Shown here: piece by piece, positions 1 to 10,263 of the stretch
Position numbering within the stretch: the stretch's first letter is position 1
Layout of the letters: every line of letters begins with the position of its first letter
DNA from: Adiantum capillus-veneris
Lineage: Eukaryota; Streptophyta; Polypodiopsida; Polypodiales; Pteridaceae
Direction of reading: 5' to 3'
Length of the DNA stretch: 45,500 nt
NCBI GenBank assembly: GCA_014529385.2
Contig: CM043945.1
Coordinates: 93,576,112 to 93,621,611, forward strand
Program-made: the position numbers and the translations under genes
The notes under the pieces: generated by a model
Seen by the model: the letters and a program-made list of their open reading frames with translations, nothing else
Told to the model about the DNA's origin: nothing
The model's database searches: none

Positions 1-29
1 TCGTTCACCGCATCACTCCAGGGGGGATT
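1..29 (+). other. Polypurine tract and end of the internal region of a plus-oriented copia element
   Basis: The purine-rich run at 20-29 directly precedes an LTR starting with TG at 30. The same arrangement, with a clearly related sequence (cgcatcactcc plus a purine run), precedes the 3' LTR of the sister element at 24936. This is the plus-strand primer site. The body of the element would lie left of the window. Confidence 0.8.
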
Positions 30-256
30 TGTTACCATATACATGTGGTAGTGATGTGTGTGAATACACTAGGACCGCCGGGGCATTTTTTCCCTCTTTA
101 GGAGGTTTTTTCCCCCGTGCATTGTATATACGCCCATGACTCTAGGGCTATCTATCTTTCCATTGCACACTAAGTAACACACTCTCTATTGTGTGCATTG
201 AGCTTCCTTCGTCTTCTCCAAGCTGTGTGTGTTTCTCTGCAACCCTAATTCCAACA
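30..256 (+). repeat. 3' LTR (227 bp) in plus orientation, copia family 1
   Basis: It begins TGTTACC and ends CCAACA. It has the same 227-bp length as the LTR at 4364-4590 but lies in opposite orientation, with about ten differences counted by eye. It follows a polypurine tract, so it is a 3' LTR. Its right end joins without spacer to the minus-strand RNase H sequence of the neighbouring element, where flanking DNA would be expected. Confidence 0.85.
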
Positions 257-265
257 ACTCGCGTG

Positions 266-3200
266 TCAAAACAACCAGCCCCAATCTGAGTCTGAAAAAG
301 CATGTAAGTCTTCCGTCAATGATCCCCCCTTGGGATAAAACAAGCCAAGATGTAAAGTGCCACTAAGGTAAAGGAAAATCCTCTTGACAGCCTGCCAATG
401 CTTAGACCCTGGGCTATGCGCTAACCTGTGAGAGTGCAAACTGAATATCGGGCCTCGTGTTGCATACATAAATGAGACAGCCAACAACAGTTTGGTAAAG
501 AGTGACATCAACAGGATCACCAGCATCATGTAGACTTAACTTCAAACGTATTTCCATGGGAGACTGTGGCAATAGTTTTGCAATCCTCAAGTCCAAACTT
601 ACATAGCAATGTCTCTATGTAATTTTTTTGACACAAGGCAATACCACCATCACACTGCTTAAATTGTATATGCAACAACCCCAAATCTTTCATCTTGAAA
701 GTAGCATTCAAATCAACCTTAAATTAAAAAATATGTGCCTCATTGGGACCAATGATCAACAAATCATCCACATAAAGACCAACAATGAGAAGTACATCGC
801 CCTCACGCTTGACATAAAATGTGCTTTCTGTTGGACTGTTACGAAAGCCTCGTTTGACCAAATGAGTGTCAGCTTTCTCATATCAAGCATGAGGAGATTG
901 CTTCAACCCATACAAAGACTTCTTACGTCTGCACACTTTGTCCTCTTGTCCTTTCTTGACAAACCTGTGAGTCTGCATTACATAAACTTCCTCAAATATG
1001 TCACCATTCAAGAAAGTAGTAACAATGTCTGATTGATGTACATCCCAACCAAAATGAGCTGCCAATGCACATAGAAAAAGCACAATAGTCATACGACAAG
1101 TGGGAGCAAAAGTTTCTTCATAGTCTATGCCTTTTTGTTGTGCATAACCCTTTGCAACAAGTCGAGCCTTATGGCGATCAATCTCACCACCCGGCTTGCG
1201 TTTCAACTTGTAAAACAACTTCGTACCAATGGCCTTTTTACCAGGAGGCAAATCACATAAAGTCCATGTGTCATTTTCTATAGGTGCATCATATTCTGAT
1301 TGTGGCAACCATCCAATTTCCTAAATTTTTTGCTTCATCAAAAGACAGAGGTTCCTCAACATCATGTAAGCTAGATACAACCAAAGCATAACAATCTGAT
1401 GCATAAGATAATGGCGAGAGCCTGAACGAGTATGACTAGACAAAGGTGCATCCAATTTATTGTCACGCAAAGTGTGCACCAGCCATTTTGGCATACCTCT
1501 AGCCTGCTCATTTTCAACCCGTTCCTCAAGTACATCATGTACATATGCATCAGTAATAGGCTGATCCATAACATTTTTGGAAACCTCCATAGGTTGTACA
1601 TTTTTCTCATTGGAATTTACATTCGAACTTCCACCACTCAAAAGAGGCAACAAGGTGTCATAAATGTCCTGTGAGCTTACATTACTGTCTCTAGTACATG
1701 ACAGCAAGGGCTGAACAGAATCTTCCACAAACACTATATCTCGTAAAACCAAAATACGCTTTGTTTGCAGATGATACAACCTGTAACCTTTGCTTTCAGC
1801 ACTATAACCAACAAAAATACATTTGACAGCGTTATCAGCCAATTTTTTGTGTTGTGTTTGTGGCAGCAAAGCATATGCCAAATAGCAAAAAACACACATG
1901 TGCTCAATAGAAGGCTTTTTATTATGCCATGCTTCATATGGAGTAATAGACTGCAAAGCTTTCGTAGGACACCTGTTAAGTACATAAGTGGCACACATGA
2001 TGGACTCAAGCCAAAAAGAATACGGCAAAGCTTGACTTTTGACCATACATCGTACCATTTTCGTAAGTGACCTGTTTTTCCTCTCAACAACACCATTTTG
2101 TTGAGGTGTATAAGGCACTGTATATTGGTGTTTTATCCCACAACTAGCCAGAAATGCATTAAATTCATGAGACATATACTCCCCCCTCGATCGGAACGGA
2201 GGGTGTCCATAGTACATTTTGATACATTTTCACCCATAGCCAGAAATTGATTGAAGCACATAAAAACTTAGGACTTTGCTTTAAGCGGAATACCCATGCA
2301 TGCCTATAGTAATCATCAACGAAATCACGAAGTAAAGATAATTTCCCAAGGACAGAGTTTGCATGGGCCCACAAACATCACTATGTACAAGCTGTAACCT
2401 GCATGTGGCCCTAACTGAACCATCCTTTGGAAACTTAGAACGCTGCATTTTACCCAAAATACAGCCTTCACAAACATGTTTGACAGGTGCTTCAAGAGGG
2501 GGCAAAGAAGCAACCATATCAGATTTTTGCAAACGCAGCAAACTGGAAAAATTCAGATGCCCAAAACGTGCATGCCACAGTTTTGCATCTGAAACGGCCC
2601 TTGAATCTGCAACAACATTTGCAAAAACTTTTCCACACTTGTCATACAAAGTAAGCTTATACAGCCCACGACACAAAAGGCCAGATGCAACAATTTCATC
2701 ACCAAAACTGAGATCATGAACTGTACAGCTGTCATCCACAAATTTGACTACAAGTCCGAGTCTAGCAAGTGAAGATACATACATAAGATTCTTCTTGATC
2801 CCAGGTACATAAAGTGCATCAACAAGTGTGAGAGAACTGCCATTTGCAGTAGTAAGCACAATCTTTCCAGCCCCTTGAACCGGATAAGAGGCATTGTTGG
2901 CACAAGTGACTGAATTCCCATGAGGGACAGACTCAAGAGAGGTGAAAAATTCACGATGTAAGGTAATGTGCTTGTACCACCACTGTCAAAATACCACACA
3001 TGTGAATCTACAGCAACTGACATGCATGCATCATGGACAGCAGGATTGTGAGTGCACTCTGCACTAAAAGCCCATTCTGCATCAACATCAACATCATAGT
3101 CTCCTTTCACAGAAGACTCAACAATGGCTGCATTTGTAGTGGAACTACTCTCTTTCTTCTTAGACTCTTTGGCCTTCAACTTAGGACACTGCTTGATCAA

Positions 3201-4075
3201 GTGATCATTAGCGTTACAATAATGGCAATGCATCTTCTTTTTGCCCTTATCACCAGAATTTCCAGACGAATTGCTGCCAGCAGCAAAAGCATTAGGAACA
3301 GAAGTTTTTCCACTCGCACAGAACCATAAGAAGTGGTTGCATTGCTATTACCACCCTTTCTTTGAGAAGCAATAAAAGCTTGTTCAACTGCACGCTACCT
3401 AGTCATGTTTTTTCTAGAAAGTGACTCTTGTAACAGCAATGTGCATAATGCATCAAACTTGACAACTTCAGGATTTCCTTAGGTCATAAGTCTCCAAGTA
3501 ATAGCAAAAGTCTGGTGAGAATTTGGTAAGGCATGAAGAACGGTTTGCACAAGGGAAATGTCTGAAATGACTTCACCTACAGAAATAATTTGCTCATTGA
3601 TATCCTTGACACCAGCAAGGAAAGTGTCCATATCATCTTCATCATGCATAATCTTCGATTCCAGTTCTTTTCGTAGCAAAGATATTTTAGCTTCATTGCG
3701 GCTTGCATAAAGACCTACTAGAATATCCCAAGCCTGTTTTGCAGATTTTGCTGAAGGAATGTGAGGAGTAATGGTGCGCTTCACAGACAATGCAATCAAT
3801 GCATGATCATGTGCATCCTTTACATCCCAACGAGCTTGTTCTATCATAGGCAAAACAACTCTAATAGCAACAATCCTTGCAGCAAGACCTGCAACATCCT
3901 CAACATCGCCTACATCCTTAGAAGCAAGACGTACATCAATGCGCTGCATAATATTCCAGATGCCCTTTGACACAAGAACATGTTGCATCATGTAAGACCA
4001 CATAGGGTAATTGTCCCCATCCAATCTGTCCTCGGTAGAAAACATCTTGAACATATCTGTGTTGTTGTCAGCCAT
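266..4075 (-). pseudogene. Broken gag-pol polyprotein of copia family 1
   Basis: Gag starts at 4075 (MADNN...) and runs to a TAA at 3481-3479. The plus-strand relative at 20859 has CAA at that point, so this is a C-to-T stop. Further down, the frame is broken several times. A CX2CX4HX4C knuckle lies near 3229-3188, a protease DSG near 2996-2970, a GAG-pre-integrase/integrase segment at 2859-1321 ending with the TPQQNGVVERKN signature, RT from 1308 with YVDD near 770-755, and RNase H at 529-266. A one-base loss near the integrase DRGGEY motif (about 2180) and a stop just after YVDD disable it. It encoded the capsid and replication enzymes of the element and is not translatable now. Confidence 0.85.
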
Positions 4076-4349
4076 GGAAAATGCATGCACCTGATGTGAA
4101 AACTGCCCGAAATGAGGAGAAATTGAGTGATACAAGCACGTGCTATATAGCACAACCCACAGCATACTGTATGGGACCTGTTATGTAGTAATTGGCGCTG
4201 ACAAAAATTATGCACAAAATGACAGAATTGTCTGTGCAAACCTGGCTGTAGTGGAAACCGAGGGCGAAATGAGCCCAAATCAGAAATCTGAGAAAGTGAG
4301 CAGGCGTGTGCTGGAGCTGCTAGCGACTAAGCTCGGGAGGACGCAACCT

Positions 4350-4361
4350 GCTCTGATACCA
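4350..4361 (-). other. Primer binding site (initiator Met-tRNA)
   Basis: The minus strand reads TGGTATCAGAGC, complementary to the 3' end of plant initiator Met-tRNA. It lies two bases inside the 5' LTR, which fixes the minus-strand direction of the element. Confidence 0.9.
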
Positions 4362-4363
4362 AT

Positions 4364-4590
4364 TGTTGGAATTAGAATTGCAGACAAACACACACAGCTT
4401 GGAGAAGACGAAGGAAGCTCAAGGCACACAACTGAGAGTGTGTTACTTAGTGTGCAATGGAAAGATAGATAGCCCTAGAGTGATGGACGTATATACAATG
4501 CACGGGGGAAAAAACCTCCTAAAGAGGGAAAAAATGCCCCGGTGGTCCTAGTGTGTTCACACACATCACTACCACATGTATATGGTAACA
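4364..4590 (-). repeat. 5' LTR (227 bp), copia family 1
   Basis: Read on the minus strand it starts TGTTACC and ends CCAACA just before the primer site. It is an inverted copy of 30-256, and related LTRs lie at 20260-20485 and 24936-25141. It would hold the element's promoter and polyadenylation signals. Confidence 0.9.
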
Positions 4591-4984
4591 AAACTAACCT
4601 GGGTTAATCTGATTTTGTGATGATTATTGAGCAAGACCCTAAGGCTATTCTCATTGAGTTTTTTAACCCTCACACTATCGAGTACACACCTTTAACTAAG
4701 GGTCCTCCCCCTGAGCATGATGAGTAGAGATCTGTCGGCGTGTCTTTGCCTAATACTCAATAGCATCTCAAAACACTCTCTCCTTCTCTCCCTGTCTCTC
4801 CTCTGCACCTTTACCACAATCTCTTATTGGCATAGTGGGGCTATGGCACCCCTAATCAAGTGAATTTTGCATGGATTTTGTAGAGCGGTGTCACTGTCCG
4901 TAATCAACAGATGGAACCCTTATTTAAGGGTGAGGAATGCTCCTTTCCCTCACTTAGCTTTGCTTGCATTTGTATGTGTCCTGG
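4591..4984. other. Unassigned stretch, no supported gene
   Basis: A short open frame (about 36 codons, 4629-4728, plus) ending in TAG is present but unrecognised. The rest is CT-rich, low-complexity sequence. No LTR or splice signals are convincing. Confidence 0.5.
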
Positions 4985-5482
4985 AAAGTGATTTCTAGAC
5001 TTCTACTTTATCATCATCATCGACTGTAACACCAATCGATGCAAGTGACTTACATATGTTCTTTATCTTCAATGAATAGCCATTGATGGACATATTTTTC
5101 TTCTACACAATATTCAACTCAGTCTTCAATTGCAACTTCTTTGCCTTTGTGTTGATGGTCACATCCAATCATAGTAAGGTGTCCCAAGCCTCCTTAGGGG
5201 TATGTGCATCTTGTATGTGCCCAATCATAATGTCATGCACACTTACAAAAAGCCAGTACATGATCTTCCGAGCTCCCTGATTCCAATCTTTAAACGTCTT
5301 TATTTGCGCAGCACTTGCATCTTTCTCTGGTAATGGTGGTGTTGTTTCATGCTCTTCATCAATGTAGTCCGAATAACCTTTACCATAAGGAAATTGATAA
5401 TTCTGAACTTACAAGCATGGAAGTTGTTCTTTTCCAGCTTCTCACCAACAATCTGGTTAAGCCCATCATTGTTGGATGACAT
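4985..5482 (-). pseudogene. Copia gag N-terminal fragment, minus strand (relative of the 36739 element)
   Basis: The minus strand starts near 5482 with MSSNNDGLNQIVGEKLEKNN, which aligns with the gag start at 37331 (QIVTEKLEKKNYRAWKF). Further on, translation gives an INTKAKKLQLK-like stretch, then MSINGYSLKIKN and a VDDDD motif. These match the same order in the 37331-37932 gag. Frameshifts and stops interrupt it, and it stops at about 4985 with no pol following. It probably belongs with the primer site at 6095-6110, as the 5' part of an old element. Confidence 0.7.
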
Positions 5483-6094
5483 GTTTCCAATTCTTCACCA
5501 AGTTTTTGAGCAGCCTGCAAAAAATATTCAGTCACCACCTGTAACCACAATCTGCGTACATACATTTGTTTCACTGTGTTAAATAGTATTTGTGCACACT
5601 GCAGCCGAACCAAAGCTTTTTACACCATCTATTTGCAGATTTGCGAAATCCTAAACCTTAGCGTATTTGCATGCGAACATATTCTAACTTCAAAACGGGT
5701 CCAATCGCGTCCGAAATGGAAATCCGGCTGCAGATTCTCAACCTCGGGGGGGTCACTATATAGAAATCTTGTATAGCACGTGCATTCAAGAGGTATTTAA
5801 AACCCCCCTTATTATACGTTTTTTGAGGTATATAGAGACCCCTTAAGTGCCACGTAAAAAAAAAAGAGGTCTTATGTACCAATTTTTTCACTTTTTCAAT
5901 TTCAAATACCCATCTGTATGTATATTTTTTGTAAGTTCATAAGAGAAATTGACCCCTTTTATTCTACATAATTTTGAGTGAACCTCTGAGGTCTCAACGA
6001 GAGGCACAATCTCTAAAAGGATGCACCTCAATCAGAGATTGTTTGACAATGGCTCTCGAGAATCCCGAGACCGCTACAAGCTCTTAAACACAAC
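5483..6094. other. Probable untranslated leader of an old minus-strand copia element
   Basis: No convincing coding sequence is visible. The stretch separates the gag relic at 5482 from a primer-site sequence near 6100, as expected of a 5' leader. Homopolymer runs and a G-run at 5745-5751 are present. Confidence 0.35.
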
Positions 6095-6111
6095 CAAGCT
6101 CTGATACCATG

Positions 6112-6195
<84 letters not shown>

Positions 6196-6259
6196 GAGCT
6201 CTTGCAAGCACATACATACACAAAGATGGAGGAAACAAACTCTTCTTCTTCTTCTTCTT
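6095..6259 (-). repeat. Primer site and LTR start of an old minus-strand element, interrupted by the next insertion
   Basis: The minus strand reads TGGTATCAGAGCTTGG at about 6109-6094. An LTR-like sequence follows from 6109, beginning TGTTTTG in plus reading and holding (GT)n then (AG)n. It is interrupted at 6255-6259 (ttctt) by the copia element at 6260. The remainder should resume at 15246. Confidence 0.5.
6115..6200. repeat. Compound microsatellite (GT)n(AG)n
   Basis: Uninterrupted GT dinucleotides pass into AG dinucleotides, with one C interruption near 6182. Confidence 0.95.
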
Positions 6260-6343
6260 TGTTAGGAAATAAGACGTAGCTAAATAGATAATTGAGTAGA
6301 TTACTTAATGGAGAGAGACAGATTTATATACACGAGATTATAG

Positions 6344-6396
<53 letters not shown>

Positions 6397-7053
6397 CACG
6401 ATATACGTGGTTCACCCAATGTGGGCTACGTCCACAGGAAAGCAGCCACTCAATGGCTTTAGTTCTTCAAAACAAGAAGTAGTTTACAAAGGGATTATAC
6501 CCTTAATGGAGCTCCCGCCTTGCTTCACTCTCACCACCTCACACTCACCTTGTTGCATCAACTTCACACTATGAAATGTGTGTAGAAATGGCCTCCTTTT
6601 ATAGGCCAAAAGGGCTGCCCTCTCTTATGAGAGACAGCCATGTGTAACCGCCCTTGTGTGAATAAGTCCAAATCGGACCCTCCAATCCGCCCATGTGTGG
6701 CCGCCCTTGAGAAGACAAGTCCGCTTTTGAATTCGGCCACCGACCACCGGCCATTGACTTCCGACCACCGGCCATCGGCCATTGACTACCGGCCACCGAC
6801 CAACCGACCGGTTGTTTTCCGACCACTTTCCGGCCGCCATCCGGCCATAATATTCCGGCGAAAAAAAAAGTCTCGGGGGCCTCCGCCCCCGAGGCCTTTA
6901 AAGTTGCCCCTGATTCTTGTCCATGAAAATTTTTGGTTTCCGGTGAGTGATTTTCCTTCATGCACGATGGCTTCTCCTCATAATGGGGGCCTTACAAATG
7001 TGCGCTCTTACCACAGAAAATTACAAAGGGTAAATCAGGCTCCATACTTAACA
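6260..7053 (-). repeat. 3' LTR (794 bp), copia family 2
   Basis: In plus reading it begins TGTTAGGAAA and ends ACTTAACA. It holds a long (AG)n run at 6347-6392 and a GC-rich segment at 6736-6840 with repeated ccggcc/gaccacc motifs. It matches 14470-15245 closely; most of the length difference is in these two repetitive parts. Confidence 0.95.
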
Positions 7054-7113
7054 ATCTCCCACTTGGAGACTGATCTCCAAACCAAACCTGTGACTGCTTT
7101 CCATTCTGGCTTC

Positions 7114-8628
7114 TTATCCTTGAATGCCGATTGAAGATGAGCAAAAGCTCAACTTCTCCTTGTTGACCACCTTTGTAAACATGTCTGCAAGATTTTCACT
7201 TGTATGCACCTTTCCTAGCTTTAGTTGTCCCTCTTCCAAAAGAGTGCGTATGAAGTGATATCTCACCTCAATGTGCTTTGTCCTTGAATGAAAGGCTGAG
7301 TTCTTCGCAAGATGGATAGCGCTTTGGCTATCACTGTACAAGACACAATTGTCTTGTTTGAATCCAAGCTCTTCTAAGAATCTGTGAAGCCACAGAATTT
7401 CTTTACTTGCCTCCATCATTGCTACATACTCTGCTTCCACTTTCTGCAGCTTTGAAGCCCAGCTTACTGTTGTGCCTCCAACCGTGAACACATAGCCAGT
7501 AGTGCTCCTTCGAGTATCTTTGTCACCTGCCATATCTGCATCAGCATACCCTTCTAGAAAAATATCAGTTCCTCCAAAATACAAAGCATTTGTTGTTGTC
7601 CCTTTTAGATACCTAAGTATCCACTTCACAGCTTGCCAATGCTCTTTACCTGGGTTGTCCATGAACCTACTCACAACTCCCACTGCATGTGCAATGTCTG
7701 GCCTTGTCCAGACCATAGCATACATTAGAGAACCTACCGCTGCAGCATATGGAACTTTAGACATATAGGCTATCTCCTCTTGTGTCTTTGGACACATATC
7801 CTTCGTTAGTTTAAAATGACCAGCCAAAGGTGTAGAAACTGGTTTTGCATTTTGCATTGAAAACCTTTCTAGTACCTTCTTGATGTAATCTTCTTGAGAT
7901 AGCTTTATTGTCTTCTTCGTCATGTCCCTTGATATTTTCATACCAAGTATCCTCTTTGCAACACCTAAATCTTTCACTGAAAAAGATTTGGACAGCTCCT
8001 CTTTTAGGTCTTTGATGTCTTGCATGTTAGCACTTGCAATCAACATGTCATCAACATACAACATTAGGATGATGAATTTCCCATCTCCCAAATTCTCCGT
8101 GTAGACGCAGTGATCCGAGTTGCATCTTGTGAATCCATGATCCAACATCCATCGATCAAACTTCAAGTACCATTGTCTTGATGCTTTCTTTAAACCATAC
8201 AAGCTCTTCTTTAATTTGCAAACCATTTTCTCCTTACCTTTTACTTCATACCCCTTTGGTTGAAGCATGCAGATTTCCTCCTCTAAGTCACCGTGAGGGA
8301 ATGCCGTATTTACATCCATTTGCTCGAGATTTAGATCATGAGCAGCCACAAGGCTTAAGACAAGCCTAATTGAGTTCATTTTTACAACAGGAGAAAATAT
8401 TTCATTGACGTCAATACCTTTCTTTTGAGAAAAACCTCTTACCACAAGCCTAGACTTGTACCTTTTCTTCCCACCTTCTCCTTCCTTTAGCTTGTACACC
8501 CATTTGTTTTGAAGTGCCCGCTTACCTTTAGGCAACTCAACCAACTCCCATGTTTGGTTGCGATGTAGTGAGTCCATCTCCACTTGTTTGTTTTCTTTCC
8601 AAGTAATCTTTGTACATATTTTGTTCAT
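7114..8628 (-). CDS. Copia reverse transcriptase and RNase H, intact reading frame
   Basis: One frame of 504 codons covers the copia RT, starting near NQTWELVELPKGKRALQNKW. LYVDDMLIA (about residue 190 onward) carries the catalytic YVDD. RNase H motifs follow: YADADMAGD, then EAEYVA, then YSDSQSAIHLAKN, and the end is the conserved ENLADMFTK. It makes element cDNA in cytoplasmic particles after cleavage from the polyprotein. Its first codons overlap the end of the upstream integrase frame in another frame, and the hydrophilic linker normally found between integrase and RT is missing. It therefore could not be made in frame with gag as it stands. The apparent start methionine is not a true translation start. 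Confidence 0.9.
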   Translation of the reverse strand: MNKICTKITWKENKQVEMDSLHRNQTWELVELPKGKRALQNKWVYKLKEGEGGKKRYKSRLVVRGFSQKKGIDVNEIFSPVVKMNSIRLVLSLVAAHDLNLEQMDVNTAFPHGDLEEEICMLQPKGYEVKGKEKMVCKLKKSLYGLKKASRQWYLKFDRWMLDHGFTRCNSDHCVYTENLGDGKFIILMLYVDDMLIASANMQDIKDLKEELSKSFSVKDLGVAKRILGMKISRDMTKKTIKLSQEDYIKKVLERFSMQNAKPVSTPLAGHFKLTKDMCPKTQEEIAYMSKVPYAAAVGSLMYAMVWTRPDIAHAVGVVSRFMDNPGKEHWQAVKWILRYLKGTTTNALYFGGTDIFLEGYADADMAGDKDTRRSTTGYVFTVGGTTVSWASKLQKVEAEYVAMMEASKEILWLHRFLEELGFKQDNCVLYSDSQSAIHLAKNSAFHSRTKHIEVRYHFIRTLLEEGQLKLGKVHTSENLADMFTKVVNKEKLSFCSSSIGIQG

Positions 8629-10056
8629 TAAAAATTACATCCCTACTCCTTAAGATTTTACCATCTTCAGGATTCCATAGGCGATACCCAAAGTCTCCTT
8701 CTCTATAGCCAATGAAGAAACACTTTTTGGACTTTGCATCTAACTTTGATCTTAGGCTTCTATCTATGTGCATGAAAGCCTCACACCCAAACACTTTGAG
8801 AAATGCATAATTCACCGGTTTACCTGTCCATGCCTCTTCTGGAACTCCCCCATCCAATGCTGTTGAGGGTGACCGATTGATTAAGTACATAGACGTACTT
8901 ACAGCTTCCACCCAAAGCTCAAGCGGTAGGCCTGCATGTAGCCGCATGCTTCGTGCTCGCTCCATGATTGTCCTGTTCATCCTTTCCGAAATACCATTTT
9001 GTTGAGGTGTCCTTGGGGTTGTCCTTTGCCTCCGAATGCCATTGCTAGCACAAAAGCTTTCAAAAGCTTGGCTGCAATATTCGCCTCCATTGTCGGATCT
9101 CAGGCATTTAACCTTGGTACCTGTTTCATTCTCCACAAAGGCTTTCCACCTTTGAAATATTGAAAATACATCGGATTTATTCTTCATGACATAAACCCAT
9201 GTTTTTCTAGTCGCATCGTCTATGAATGTTACATAATACAATGAGCCACCAAGTGATGGTGTACTTGCAGAACCCCAAACATCAGAATGAACCAACTCAA
9301 GTTTTTTATTTTTTCTTTCATTTCCTGATTTTTGAAATTTTACCCTCTTTTGTTTACCATAAACACAATCTTCACAGAACTCTAAGTCCACTTCTTTCAA
9401 ACCTGGTAGAAGCTTCTTTGTTTGAAGGATTTGCATTCCTTTGGCACTCATATGCCCAAGTCGGTAGTGCCACACCACACTGTCAACTTTTGTAGTTGCT
9501 GCACAAGCTGAAGGTTGCGTGCTAACAGTACACAAGTAAAGTGTACCGACTTTTTCACCCTTGGCAACCACCAAAGATCCCTTTGAGATCTTCCACCATT
9601 TGTTTCCGAATGTAATGTTGTGACCTTCATCGTCCAATTGTCCTGTAGAGATCAAATTTTTGCGAAGAGAAGGAACATGCCTAACATCTTTAAGCTTCCA
9701 TTCATTTTCGTTAGCAGTTTTGACAGAAACTGTACCTTTGCCGACAATCTCACAAGCTTCATCATCTCCCAAGTATACATACCCAAAATTACCTTTGGTG
9801 TAGTCTTGGAAATGTTGCTTGTGTGGTGTCGCGTGGAATGAAGCCCCGGAATCTACTATCCAGGAATTACACACATTGTCTAATGAGAGAATTAGAGCAT
9901 CTTGCTCTACTTTACCTGCCACATTGGCCTCCGATGTTGGCTTGTTGTCTTGAGACTCTGTCTCCTTCTTCTTCTTGGACCAGCAATTCTTCTTGACGTG
10001 GCCCTTCTTGCCGCAATTCTGACATTCAAGAACTGACTTTGTGCGTGACTTGCTCC
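8537..10056 (-). CDS. Copia gag C-terminus, protease and integrase (interrupted upstream by insertion)
   Basis: In minus order this holds a zinc knuckle CQNCGKKGHVKKNC, protease motif WIVDSGASFHAT, a GAG-pre-integrase zinc finger (HYRLGHMS...CEDCVYGK) and the integrase core. The core has SDVWG, the second Asp in LRSDNGGEY, and the Glu in TPQQNGISERMN, so the DDE triad is present. GYR and RDVIFNE follow near the end. The upstream end is cut by the nested element at 10056. The rest of gag resumes at 13730 in the same frame once the insert and one copy of the target duplication are discounted. The downstream end runs out of frame over the RT start. Confidence 0.9.
10052..10056. repeat. Target-site duplication gctcc (left copy)
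   Basis: It is identical to 13725-13729 and directly flanks the LTRs of the nested element. Confidence 0.95.
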
Positions 10057-10249
10057 TGTTGGGGTATAGGCGCCTGTGCCTTGCCCGGCCGCCCAGAGTC
10101 TGGGCGCCCACTGACTTGTATACCTTATACATAGCATAAGTGTATAGGGGGCTGCTCACTCTTTTGAGTCTCCCCACCCACATCGTGTGTGTGTCTCCTT
10201 CTCTCTCTCTCTCTCACTCTCCGTCTGTGGTGCTCCCCGATCCCCTTCA
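10057..10249 (+). repeat. 5' LTR (193 bp), family 3
   Basis: It starts TGTTGGGG and ends CCCCTTCA next to the primer site. A TATA-like tatacctt lies near 10118 and a CT-rich run near 10197-10215. Confidence 0.95.
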
Positions 10250-10251
10250 AT

Positions 10252-10263
10252 TGGTATCAGAGC
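10252..10263 (+). other. Primer binding site (initiator Met-tRNA), family 3
   Basis: TGGTATCAGAGC lies two bases after the 5' LTR on the plus strand. Confidence 0.92.

Larger units (their letters stand above)
257..4590 (-). mobile_element. Ty1/copia retrotransposon, family 1, minus strand, 3' end missing or inverted
   Basis: From right to left it contains the 5' LTR (4364-4590), tRNA-Met primer site (4350-4361), gag, zinc knuckle, protease, integrase, reverse transcriptase and part of RNase H. This is the copia order, integrase before RT. The RNase H is cut at about 257-266 and no minus-oriented 3' LTR follows. A plus-oriented 3' LTR of the same family abuts the break. The five bases after the 5' LTR (4591-4595, aaact) cannot be paired with a second target-site copy inside the window. 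Confidence 0.85.

Noticed and set aside
6564-7134. Several overlapping frames in the family 2 LTRs, repeated at 14749-15266
   Set aside because: They recur at the same place in both LTRs, lie in non-coding LTR sequence, and owe their openness to the GC-rich repeats.
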